From Flavobacterium sp. (lineage in GTDB: Bacteria; Bacteroidota; Bacteroidia; Flavobacteriales; Flavobacteriaceae), in assembly GCF_030146175.1 (NCBI RefSeq), contig NZ_JASLCE010000130.1, positions 1 through 32,374 of the forward strand: a DNA stretch of 32,374 bases, in the 5' to 3' direction. The position numbers and the translations under genes are program-made. A model generated the notes under the pieces. That model did not search any database, had not been told where the DNA came from, and worked only from the letters and a program-made list of their open reading frames with translations. Positions 15,561-23,543 of this stretch are shown piece after piece. Position 1 is the first letter of the stretch; each line of letters starts with the position of its first letter.

Positions 15561-16853
15561 TTAGAAATTGCTGAATTTTGTCCATCCGCTTGTCCATCCA
15601 GATTCCGTTTTAAAGGCTCCTGTATTTCCGGAAAGGTTAAATGATCCAAGATTAAAGAACGGTTGTGAAATTCCCAATGGTAAAGCCGGGTTATCGGTAT
15701 AGGTGCTGTTTCCGAAACCTAAAGAAACCGTAGCCGGCGTTACGAAAGCATGAGCCGATACTGCACTCCATGAAGAACTTGAAGCTACAGAAGGTGCTTC
15801 CCAACGAATACCTGTGTTATAACCGGTAACCGTTACATCCTGAAGTGAAATCTGACCTAAACGTCTTACGTGGATTGCATTTTCATATGCATTAGCATCA
15901 GCAGGGCTGCTCATTCCCACGATAGACATTTGAGAAATTACCGGTTTTGTGATGATCGTAGTAGCGGTACCGGAAGCGTTGTTGTCTAACTCGATTCCGT
16001 TAGAATCCGGATTTCCGGAACTGGTACTATGTGTTGAATTTTTATCGGCAATAGCGATCGCTTTTGTGATGCTTCCTGTATATCCTAAATCGAAATCGAA
16101 GTTATCGTCATCGGCAGCAAATGAAACCAAGTGTGTTGCACTTACTTTTCCACCGAAAAACTCATACGAGTCATCTCTTCCGTATGATACCTGAATGTGA
16201 TCCACTTTAGTAGCGGCACCTACACCACCAAAAGTAAGTCCGTTGATTTCCACACCGTTTACAGCGTCAAGAATACGTCCTGCAAATTCGATACGGATAT
16301 AACGTAACGTACCGGCATTGTGGTTAAGATTCGTACCTCCATAATAGAAATCACCTACGTTTGGCTGATCTCCTAAACCTTCGATTACGTTTGTATTCAA
16401 GCCATTGTTCACTTCGTCGTCACCTAAAATAACAACACCTCCGAAATCACCTGGTGTAGCTCCGGTAGCAGCATTACCGTCTAACAGGTTGTAACTTGTA
16501 AAGATAATTGGTGCTTCAACAGTACCTTTAGCGTCAATTTGTCCTGATTTTGTAATTACCAATACTCCGGTAGCAATACCCGTAGCAAGTGGTTTTGCTT
16601 TGATAAAAGTTCCCGGCTGGATTGTTAATACAGCTCCGTTTTTAACGCGAACCACGCCTTCGATTTCCCAAACTTTGTCGTTTGTCCAGGTAGTACTTGT
16701 TGTAATATCACCTGATACGGTTTGAACCGCAGCCGGATATCCGGTATAATCGGCACCGGAAGCCTGCATTTTAAAAGAAGAATCGGCAGAATCGTCATTC
16801 TGACACGAGAACAGCGTTAAAGCTGAGGCAACTAACAAAAAAAATTTTTTCAT
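15561..16853 (-). CDS. Surface/periplasmic lipoprotein with parallel beta-helix-like repeats
   Basis: A 430-aa protein starting at ATG 16853 (MKKFFLLVASALTLFSC, lipid Cys17); the frame extends to 16952 with a Lys/Arg-rich stretch that is not signal-like. After a spacer comes a body of short repeated strands (WEIEGVVRVKNGAVLTIQPG, GVLVITKSGQIDAKGTVEAPIIFTS-type coils, LRYIRIEFAG, INGLTFGGVGAATKVDHIQVSY), the pattern of a right-handed beta-helix. Such proteins are often named 'multidrug transporter' in databases without basis. The codon choice (CGT, GGT, GTA, CTT rich) differs from neighbours and suggests high expression. It is encoded 461 bases after the TonB receptor; a ligand-binding partner of the receptor is the likely role, by position. 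Confidence 0.75.
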   Translation of the reverse strand: MKKFFLLVASALTLFSCQNDDSADSSFKMQASGADYTGYPAAVQTVSGDITTSTTWTNDKVWEIEGVVRVKNGAVLTIQPGTFIKAKPLATGIATGVLVITKSGQIDAKGTVEAPIIFTSYNLLDGNAATGATPGDFGGVVILGDDEVNNGLNTNVIEGLGDQPNVGDFYYGGTNLNHNAGTLRYIRIEFAGRILDAVNGVEINGLTFGGVGAATKVDHIQVSYGRDDSYEFFGGKVSATHLVSFAADDDNFDFDLGYTGSITKAIAIADKNSTHSTSSGNPDSNGIELDNNASGTATTIITKPVISQMSIVGMSSPADANAYENAIHVRRLGQISLQDVTVTGYNTGIRWEAPSVASSSSWSAVSAHAFVTPATVSLGFGNSTYTDNPALPLGISQPFFNLGSFNLSGNTGAFKTESGWTSGWTKFSNF

Positions 16854-17314
16854 AATAATGTAATTTGTTGGTATATTTGCTGCTAGCTTAGTAGTAGGTC
16901 TTTGGGAAGGCAGCAATTTTCTTTCCTTAGACCTTTCTTTTTTTGAGGTCATCCCTCATTTTATACCTGATTTCCGTCTTTCTCCGCCAGGATTTTATTC
17001 GGGAGAAAGGTTTACAGCATCGGACTTCTTTTTGGCTATCTGACCGGCAGAACATAACTCGGAACGATAAACGCATTACTACCTTTTCGGCTTTCGTTTG
17101 CACGATGGTTGTCGTTATTCAACATTTTATACGTCGGACATTTTTCCTGCCTGATCTAAATTTTTCAAAGAAGCGGTTTTACAAAACAGTACCTATTTCT
17201 ATCTATATTAGCTTTGTAACATTCAAAATATCACGCTATACCATCAGGCTTAACCGTTTCTTAATACCTATAACACCGCTGTAATATTCGCATAACATTT
17301 TGTTAGGCAAGGCT
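16854..17314. other. 461-bp gap between receptor and beta-helix genes
   Basis: No supported gene. It holds an 8-bp inverted repeat with a 16-base loop (CTTTCTCC at 16978-16985 and GGAGAAAG at 17002-17009) and no T-run. No terminator follows the receptor stop at 17315 and no minus-strand TAnnTTTG box was found. The long leader suggests separate promoter input or post-transcriptional control for the beta-helix gene. Confidence 0.5.
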
Positions 17315-20300
17315 TTAAAAACTATAATTAAGCGACACGCTGATTGTCCTTCCTGTAAAGGCTTTAAACAACTTTCTATCAATATTTTCATCGTAACGGT
17401 TTGTCGCCCCGGCACCAAGACTATACTGATCTCTCGGGTTCGAACCATACGCCGAATTCGTAATATGCGAATAGCTGTTTTTGTTGTTATACGTTTCAAT
17501 CGGACTATCGAACAGGTTTTTCATATTGCATTTTAATTCCAGGTTTTTATTTTTCAAAAACTTACAACTTACCTGAACATCCGTTTGAGCATAAGGCAGT
17601 CGGATTTCTTCGGCATCATAATCGAAACCGACCAAAATATATTGATCACCTGTGGCGTTATGGCGGATGCTAAATCCCAGACGGTCACCGATATAATCCA
17701 ATCCGAGGTTATAGGTATACGGCGATTGCCCGAAAAGCGGACGATCGGCTTCATACAAACCTCCCGTTCCATCGATTTTTACATAGGAGGTTACTTTGGT
17801 TTTATTGATCGCAGCATTGGCATACAGGTAGATTTGTTCCAGGGCTTTTCCTTCGCCTAAAAACGACAGGTTTTTAAGGATTTCGGCTTCCAGTCCCCAA
17901 AGTTTGGCGCTATGGGAATTCATATTATAGATACTTCTCGAACCCCCATCGCCACCAATTACCGTTACCGCTTCGATTGGATCCTGAATGTTTTTATGGT
18001 ATAAGCCTACCGACATGATCTGTCCGAACGATGGAAACCATTCGTATTTCAAATCATAATTTTCCGATACGGACGATACAATTCCATCGGTCCAGTTGAG
18101 TACTTTAGCGCCGCGAACCGGATCGAAATACGGGATTTTTAAACGTTCCGAAAACTGCGGACGCATAACCGTTTTGGAATATCCCAAACGGATATTCGTT
18201 TTGCTATTCGGACTTATGGTTACATTGACTGATGGCAGGTATTGCCACACTTTATCGTCTTTTTGAGAACCTTCGAACTGCGCTGCATTGTCCGACTGAC
18301 TCGAGATTTCTTTATACACATAACTTTCGGCACGCATTCCCCAAACCACGCGTACCCACGATCCGAATTTATGATCCAGCATCAGGAAAGGCGCATGGGT
18401 TATCACTTCACCTTCGTAGGCACTACCGTAGTAGTTTAGTTTTTCCCATCCGAAACCACCGTAATAATAATGCGATCCGTCCAAAAGTTCCGATAACGGA
18501 TAATACACATCTGCCCGATCCGATCCTTGTCCAACGACTTTTAAAAGGGAACGTTCCTGGAAATTGGTGGCGCGTTTATAGGTTCCGAAATAACCGGCTT
18601 TAATATCGTTTTTAACCGATCCGATCGAAAAGGAACGATTGATATTTGCACCAACGTTATAATCGTCTTCACTATTGCTAAAATTGGCTCGGGCGATATT
18701 CGCACCCGGATTATACACCTGATGGTACAACAAGATATCGTCGCCTACTCTTTTGCGGAACTTGGTCAGAAAAGTAGCATCGCGGGTATCTTTGTCGACG
18801 CGACTATACGCCCCAAACCAGTTGACTTCAAAATCATTAAAACGATGGTTTCCTTCGATCTTGTTTTGTAAAAATGTTTGAAAAACCGGGTAGTTGGTTT
18901 CTTCCGTATCCGGCAGATCGGTTCCGTTTAAGATATCGTCTACACTACTTCCGTAATAATTCCAACCGGTAATTTGCGTGAGTTGGTTATCATAAATATG
19001 CAACAAGGTATTCCGCATGGTAATCCGGTTGTTTTTTAACTGAATTCCGGCGTTTAACATTCCACCCAAAGTCGAATTGAAATTATAGGACGCACCGGAA
19101 TTTTTAAACCCGTATTTCTGAAGTGTGGAATAACCGCGATCGGTTTCGGGCGTAAAATACGAGTTGTGCATATAGGTTCCTCTTTCGGTATGATCAATAT
19201 CCAATGTGGTTTGTGTATTCCGAAACATAATCGAACCGACAAATCCCCAACGGTTGTTGTCTTTCATTTCAAAAGCCCGTCCTAACGCAAATTGTAACGA
19301 CATACCCGGGTCGGCTACGTTTTTATAGGTCGAAAAATTATCCTGTGTAAACTGTCGGGATTGTTGGAAAAAAGGTTCCGATCCGGCTTGTGCTGTTGGC
19401 GTCGGAATATGGACCAACGATGGATAGCTCCGCGTTCCGTCATCAAAACCCAGATAATCAAAACGCCCGCGTTGTTTCGAGAGCTGTTCTTTAAACGTAC
19501 TGCGGCTGTTATACGAATTCCCTACGGTAATACTGGTAAAATCTTCCCTTGGGATATCTTTGGTCTTCACTTCCACATAACCACCGGCAAAATTGGCATT
19601 CATATCAGGAGTCGCGGTTTTACTCACCACCACACTTTCTACCATAGCCGTCGGAATAATGTCGAAAGCAAAATTTTGTTGCTGCGCATCGGTACTCGGC
19701 AGATTTACACCATCCATTACCGCCTGATTCCAGCGTTCGCCCATGGAACGTACCACCACATATTTATCGTCAACCGTGGTGATTCCGGTGATTCGCTTTA
19801 GGGTGCTTCCGACATCGTTATCCGGTGTACGGGAAATTTGTTCGGCCGAAATTCCATCGGAAAACTGGGCTGCTTTTCGTTGTTGTCGTAATAAACCTTC
19901 GGTAGACGCAGCCGATTTGTATTGCTGTACGCTGATGACCACCTCATTCAGTGCAATGTTTTTATGCGCGCCCGACTTTAACGCTACGTTTAGCGGTGTC
20001 GTCTGACCTTCCTGAACCGGTACGTTTTCAATGAGCTGCGTGGTATACTCCTGAGCCGATATTTCCACGGCATAATTTCCGGGTTCCAGATCCAATACAA
20101 AATCACCATTGTTATCCGTAAATGTGAGTTTTGCTCCGGGTTGCGTAAGCACCATCGCGTCATATAACGGCGCGCCATAACCGTCAACGACTCTACCGGT
20201 TATCCCTTGTTTTTTTTTTTTAGCCGCGTCCCTGTTGTGAACGGCAATATTATTTCCGTTACGTCTAAAATTTAAAGTGGTTAGCTGTTGCAATTCGCCC

Positions 20301-20551
20301 AGTAAAACGTCGATCGCTACATTTTCCTTTTTCAGCGTAATTCGGGGTGTATTGAGTGTTGTTGTATTCTGATAAATAAACCGATAAGGTGTTCTGGATT
20401 CCAGATTTTCGATAATCTCTTTCGGGGAAGCATTTTTATAATCGACCGATACGGTACCGGTTTGGGCCAGCAGATTGACCATTCCCAGAAAGTATCCGAA
20501 AAGCGTTAACCGGAACAAAGCCGGAAGTCGCTTGAAAATAGTGTTGTTCAT
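17315..20551 (-). CDS. TonB-dependent outer-membrane receptor with STN signalling domain
   Basis: A 1078-aa protein. Signal peptide about 1-30 (ends NLLAQ). STN domain about 33-105 (VSVDYKNASPKEIIENLESR), which contacts FecR-type anti-sigma factors. CarboxypepD_reg-like domain about 115-195 (GITGRVVDGYGAPLYDAMV). Plug about 200-345, with RSMGERWNQAVMDGVNLPS and ANFAGGYVEVKT. The 22-strand barrel then runs to the C-terminal Phe (SVSLNYSF). No susD-like gene follows, so this is a transducer-type receptor, not a SusCD polysaccharide pair. Directly upstream are fecR-like and fecI-like genes. Lys111-114 are encoded by a run of twelve A. The substrate is unknown; siderophores, peptides and other ligands are all possible. 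Confidence 0.93.
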   Translation of the reverse strand: MNNTIFKRLPALFRLTLFGYFLGMVNLLAQTGTVSVDYKNASPKEIIENLESRTPYRFIYQNTTTLNTPRITLKKENVAIDVLLGELQQLTTLNFRRNGNNIAVHNRDAAKKKKQGITGRVVDGYGAPLYDAMVLTQPGAKLTFTDNNGDFVLDLEPGNYAVEISAQEYTTQLIENVPVQEGQTTPLNVALKSGAHKNIALNEVVISVQQYKSAASTEGLLRQQRKAAQFSDGISAEQISRTPDNDVGSTLKRITGITTVDDKYVVVRSMGERWNQAVMDGVNLPSTDAQQQNFAFDIIPTAMVESVVVSKTATPDMNANFAGGYVEVKTKDIPREDFTSITVGNSYNSRSTFKEQLSKQRGRFDYLGFDDGTRSYPSLVHIPTPTAQAGSEPFFQQSRQFTQDNFSTYKNVADPGMSLQFALGRAFEMKDNNRWGFVGSIMFRNTQTTLDIDHTERGTYMHNSYFTPETDRGYSTLQKYGFKNSGASYNFNSTLGGMLNAGIQLKNNRITMRNTLLHIYDNQLTQITGWNYYGSSVDDILNGTDLPDTEETNYPVFQTFLQNKIEGNHRFNDFEVNWFGAYSRVDKDTRDATFLTKFRKRVGDDILLYHQVYNPGANIARANFSNSEDDYNVGANINRSFSIGSVKNDIKAGYFGTYKRATNFQERSLLKVVGQGSDRADVYYPLSELLDGSHYYYGGFGWEKLNYYGSAYEGEVITHAPFLMLDHKFGSWVRVVWGMRAESYVYKEISSQSDNAAQFEGSQKDDKVWQYLPSVNVTISPNSKTNIRLGYSKTVMRPQFSERLKIPYFDPVRGAKVLNWTDGIVSSVSENYDLKYEWFPSFGQIMSVGLYHKNIQDPIEAVTVIGGDGGSRSIYNMNSHSAKLWGLEAEILKNLSFLGEGKALEQIYLYANAAINKTKVTSYVKIDGTGGLYEADRPLFGQSPYTYNLGLDYIGDRLGFSIRHNATGDQYILVGFDYDAEEIRLPYAQTDVQVSCKFLKNKNLELKCNMKNLFDSPIETYNNKNSYSHITNSAYGSNPRDQYSLGAGATNRYDENIDRKLFKAFTGRTISVSLNYSF

Positions 20552-20599
20552 GATTTGTAAAAGTGTTGTTTGTATTAAGCGTTAAAAATTGATTACAGT

Positions 20600-21448
20600 T
20601 TAGTCGCTAACAGTATAGCTTTGATTTCCGGTTTTGGTAATGGTAATACCCAAAGCAAACGACAGTGTTTCGAACATTTCCGGCAATTGCTGACGGGTGT
20701 GCAGTGTTCCGCGCATCGTGAGTTTTTTCAGATCCTCACGGGCATAGGTAATGGTTATTCCTTTAACCGGTTCCAATAACTGGAATACCTGTTCGAGCGT
20801 AAGACCATCAACATCCAGCAGCGTTTTTTTCCATTCCGGTTCCAGCAGTGTGATCTTTTGTTTTTTCAGACGCTCACTTGTGGGCATAAAAACGGCGGCA
20901 TAACCTCTTTCCAGAAAAACGGTTGTCGTACTGTTGGCGACTTTAACTTTTCCGGTACGAACCGCGACCACCGGTGCTTTTCCGTTATAAGCCTTTACGT
21001 TAAAAGACGTTCCCAATACTGTGGTTTCGATACGTCCGGAATGAATGATAAACGGTTTGGAAGGATCCCGTTTTACTTCGAAAAACGCTTCCCCGGTTAA
21101 CGTTACCTTTCGTTGTTTGCCATTAAAAACCTCCGGATATTCCAGTTTCGAATTTTCATTGATCCAAACACGGGTACCGTCCGGTAATCGTAATAAACGG
21201 ACATCATTCGGAAAGGTTTGGGTAATAATTGTCTTTTCGGGAAACAGGTTTTCAGTAAAAAGTAATTCATAGGCGACTACCGAAAGTAGCAAGGCGGCAC
21301 AAGCAGCTGCCGCCCAACGTGACCATTTTACCGGTTGTTTAAAAGTAGCCTTTTGGATACGCTTCCACATACGGCGTTTGGTGTCTTCCGGTAACAATCC
21401 CTGTTGTGGAATCTCGTCCCAGATCTCTTTTAATCCATTCAATTTCAT
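20600..21448 (-). CDS. FecR-type anti-sigma factor
   Basis: A 282-aa protein when started at 21448 (MKLNGLKEIWDEI), preceded by an A-rich stretch; an in-frame ATG at 21475 adds nine residues. A cytoplasmic N-terminal part (about 1-48) binds the sigma factor. One transmembrane helix follows (about 48-68, AAAACAALLLSVVAYELLF). The periplasmic FecR domain has LPDGTRVWINENSKLEYP, LTGEAFFEVKRD and TVLGTSFNVKAY. The C-terminal DUF4974-like domain (about 215-282, LTLEQVFQLLEPVKGITITY) resembles the receptor STN fold and is standard in Bacteroidota FecRs. It lies between the sigma gene (157 bases) and the receptor gene (48 bases). Expected role: hold FecI until the receptor binds ligand. Confidence 0.93.
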   Translation of the reverse strand: MKLNGLKEIWDEIPQQGLLPEDTKRRMWKRIQKATFKQPVKWSRWAAAACAALLLSVVAYELLFTENLFPEKTIITQTFPNDVRLLRLPDGTRVWINENSKLEYPEVFNGKQRKVTLTGEAFFEVKRDPSKPFIIHSGRIETTVLGTSFNVKAYNGKAPVVAVRTGKVKVANSTTTVFLERGYAAVFMPTSERLKKQKITLLEPEWKKTLLDVDGLTLEQVFQLLEPVKGITITYAREDLKKLTMRGTLHTRQQLPEMFETLSFALGITITKTGNQSYTVSD

Positions 21449-21604
21449 TGCATTTTTTTTTATGTTGCGCAACACACATTGGTGTTTTACTTACATTAGG
21501 AAGGAATTGCAGGAAATATCACGGGAGAAAAACAGTCTTAATAATTATTTAAAAAAGCTGCCCGATCGGAAACATTACGATAACAATGGTACTAGCGTTT
21601 CAAA

Positions 21605-22192
21605 TCAAAAATCGATATAAACGTGGTGAACAAACATCAGAAGAAACCAGTACAGTTCGTTATTTTTTACCGAATGTTTTTTGAGATATTGGAGTGTTTT
21701 GGAAATCTGGTTGGCTACGGCACCAGGGGTCATGTTCATTTCGGAAGCGATCTCTTTATAGCTGCGCTCCTCGAATTTGTGTAGTGTAAATATTTTGCGT
21801 CTTTTTTCGGGAATCTGACGTAGTAACTGTTCGATCTGTTCAAATCGGGAATCGAGTACCTCATCCGATTCGTAGGTGGTATCCATTTCGGAAATGATCT
21901 GTTTTTCTTCGGTTGTAAAAATCCGATTCTGTTTTTGATACCATTTGGAGATTTCCTGTTTGGAGCTTTTAAACAATACCGATTCCAAGGCTACTTCCGG
22001 ATTGAGTTTTTTCCGGTAATTCCATAGATGGATAAAGACATTTTGGGTCACATCTTCGGCATCGGCGGGCTGCTTGGTATATTTCTTTACAAAGCAATAC
22101 ACTTTAAAGGCATACAGATCATAAATTTCCCGGAAACAAGATTCGTCATCTTCGCGTAACCTTATAATCAAATTAGCACTCATATTGCCCAT
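21605..22192 (-). CDS. FecI-type ECF sigma factor
   Basis: A 195-aa protein from the ATG at 22192 (MGNMSANLIIRLRE); 22183 is an alternative. The frame reaches 22225, but a -7 box at 22214-22221 overlaps that extension. Region 2 is at about 15-80 (SCFREIYDLYAFKVYCFVKK, then DAEDVTQNVFIHLW). Region 4 is at about 125-180 (IPEKRRKIFTLHKFEERSYK, then EIASEMNMTPGAVANQISK). The pairing with FecR and a TonB receptor shows a cell-surface signalling cascade: receptor, anti-sigma, sigma, then transcription of the receptor block. Its own expression may start at the housekeeping-type -7 box. Confidence 0.93.
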   Translation of the reverse strand: MGNMSANLIIRLREDDESCFREIYDLYAFKVYCFVKKYTKQPADAEDVTQNVFIHLWNYRKKLNPEVALESVLFKSSKQEISKWYQKQNRIFTTEEKQIISEMDTTYESDEVLDSRFEQIEQLLRQIPEKRRKIFTLHKFEERSYKEIASEMNMTPGAVANQISKTLQYLKKHSVKNNELYWFLLMFVHHVYIDF

Positions 22193-22213
22193 AATTGTAG
22201 GTATGTATGCGTA

Positions 22214-22221
22214 CAAAAATA
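22214..22221 (-). promoter_or_regulatory. -7 box (TATTTTTG) of the FecI-type gene
   Basis: An exact TAnnTTTG match on the minus strand, 22 bases upstream of the ATG at 22192. A TTG lies 14 bases further upstream, closer than usual for a -33 element. Confidence 0.45.
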
Positions 22222-22277
22222 ACACAAACTGTCATCAATAATTGGAATCGTCGGATATTTAAAGATTTATTAATATA

Positions 22278-22302
22278 TAAAAAAGTCGGCTATAAAGCCG
22301 AC
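22278..22302 (-). terminator. Terminator of the YegP-like gene
   Basis: GTCGGCT (22285-22291) pairs with AGCCGAC (22296-22302). On the minus strand the stem is followed by a T-run (TTTTTTAT). It lies just after the stop at 22309 and insulates the FecI-type promoter. Confidence 0.85.
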
Positions 22303-22308
22303 CTTTTA

Positions 22309-22638
22309 CTAAGACTCATCTTCAACCAAAGCCGTTGGTGCATTTTGCTTTACGGAATCAATTCCAGTTTCACGAGCCGATTCGGATTGGTACATTTGAC
22401 TGGTTCCGATAATTTCTCCATTACCCGCTTTGAGGTTAAAATACAGCCTCCCGTCTTTCGCCGTTTCCCTTGCATAACGGGCATCCAATTGTGAGTTTTC
22501 ACGTACCGATTTGATGCCGTTCAAACAACCTGCTTTGGCAGTATAGCCTTCGCTGGTAAGGATTACCTGTCCGTTGTTTGCTCTCAGATTAAACTGAAAC
22601 TCATTGTTCGTTCTTCTTGTAATTACAAATGTTCCCAT
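22309..22638 (-). CDS. YegP-like protein, two DUF1508 repeats
   Basis: A 109-aa cytoplasmic protein with two tandem DUF1508 units: about 5-50 (FVITRRTNNEFQFNLRANNG, SEGYTAKAGCLNGIKSVREN) and about 58-100 (AKDGRLYFNLKAGNGEIIGT, SARETGIDSVKQN). Each forms a beta-beta-beta-alpha half; the pair makes the YegP fold. The biochemical role of the family is not settled; it is often stress- or stationary-phase-associated. It is monocistronic, with a terminator after it and a near-consensus -7 box (TACTATTG, minus strand, 22669-22676) about 30 bases before the start. Confidence 0.9.
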   Translation of the reverse strand: MGTFVITRRTNNEFQFNLRANNGQVILTSEGYTAKAGCLNGIKSVRENSQLDARYARETAKDGRLYFNLKAGNGEIIGTSQMYQSESARETGIDSVKQNAPTALVEDES

Positions 22639-22668
22639 TGTTATAATTTTATTGTTACTAATTGACTA

Positions 22669-22676
22669 CAATAGTA
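22669..22676 (-). promoter_or_regulatory. Candidate -7 box (TACTATTG) of the YegP-like gene
   Basis: One mismatch to TAnnTTTG on the minus strand, 30 bases upstream of the ATG at 22638. The rest of the 302-bp gap up to 22940 holds the dyad at 22803-22821 and no supported gene. Confidence 0.3.
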
Positions 22677-22802
22677 TAGCGGCATTTGCTATAAAAATTA
22701 CGGGTTTTCGCAAAAACACTTTTTTACGTTGCAAAATTTATAACACATCACCTTTATTTGTTTTTTGACAAAATCAATTTATAACCGATTCGTATAACGG
22801 AA

Positions 22803-22821
22803 GTTTGTCAGCGTGTCAAAC
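22803..22821. promoter_or_regulatory. Imperfect dyad upstream of the TetR gene
   Basis: GTTTGTCAGCGTGTCAAAC has seven matching positions per nine-base arm. It lies about 120 bases upstream of the TetR start, in the region between that gene and the divergent YegP-like gene. TetR-family proteins often bind such dyads near their own promoter; the assignment is positional. Confidence 0.3.
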
Positions 22822-22940
22822 ACTATTTTCAAAACGAACGGCTTTGGCAACCGTCAGCACTTCGCGTCAAGGCATTCTGGCGATAGTACCCGGAAACATT
22901 CTGATTTTTATAGTACCTTCGCTTTATCATATCCGAATGT

Positions 22941-23543
22941 ATGTCGAAAGCAACCCTTACCCGAATGTCTATACTCGAAAAATCCTTCGAACTGATCTAC
23001 CGAAAAGGTTATCAGTCGACTAGTATCGATGATATCATCGCAACCACACAGGTTACGAAGGGTGCTTTTTACTATCATTTTAAAAATAAGGACGAAATGG
23101 CTTTGGCATTGATCAACGATTATATGCGTCCGAATATGCACCAGGTAATGCTTCGTCCATTGGAACAAGCCGAAAAACCATTGGAAACCTTTTACGATAT
23201 GATGCGGAATTTATTACACGACACGGATTTTTTTGATGTGCGCTACGGCTGTCCGGCGATTAATCTGATTGAAGAGATTGCGCCGCTAAACGAAAACTTT
23301 CGGGAAGCACTTTCTGTTTTGATGACCGACTGGAAATTGGCCATTGCCGACTGTATCCGATACGAACAACAGCAAAAAACCATTAGCCCGGACATCGATC
23401 CGCAACAGATTGCGTTGTTTTTGATTTCCGGTTATGGCGGTATTCGCAATATCGGAAAACTGGAAGGTACCCAAAGCTACGAAAGCTATCTGGACGTTTT
23501 AAAAAGTTATCTGCGTAGTCTTAAACCAACTTTTTCAATATAA
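22941..23543 (+). CDS. TetR/AcrR-family transcriptional regulator
   Basis: A 200-aa protein. The N-terminal TetR_N helix-turn-helix covers about 8-55 (ILEKSFELIYRKGYQSTSID, then ATTQVTKGAFYYHFKNKDEM). The remaining helices form the ligand-binding and dimer domain; this has the TetR_C-type look (YGCPAINLIEEIAP). The Arg/Lys-rich start MSKATLTRMS is usual. It is monocistronic on the plus strand and divergent from the YegP-like gene. Its 3' end overlaps the convergent ECF42-type sigma gene by 23 bases. Target genes cannot be read directly; its own upstream dyad and the palindrome near 26569 are candidates. Confidence 0.92.
   Translation: MSKATLTRMSILEKSFELIYRKGYQSTSIDDIIATTQVTKGAFYYHFKNKDEMALALINDYMRPNMHQVMLRPLEQAEKPLETFYDMMRNLLHDTDFFDVRYGCPAINLIEEIAPLNENFREALSVLMTDWKLAIADCIRYEQQQKTISPDIDPQQIALFLISGYGGIRNIGKLEGTQSYESYLDVLKSYLRSLKPTFSI

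Noticed and set aside
15561..16853. Label 'multidrug transporter' for the beta-helix lipoprotein
   Set aside because: No transmembrane helices or transporter motifs are visible; the name is a known database carry-over.
19361..19801. 146-aa plus-strand ORF opposite the TonB receptor
   Set aside because: Shadow frame of a receptor whose domains are all recognisable; composition is rich in Arg/His/Ile as expected for an antisense frame.
22805..23023. 72-aa plus-strand ORF with a hydrophobic segment upstream of the TetR gene
   Set aside because: It overlaps the TetR start in another frame, includes the operator-like dyad, and has no family resemblance.
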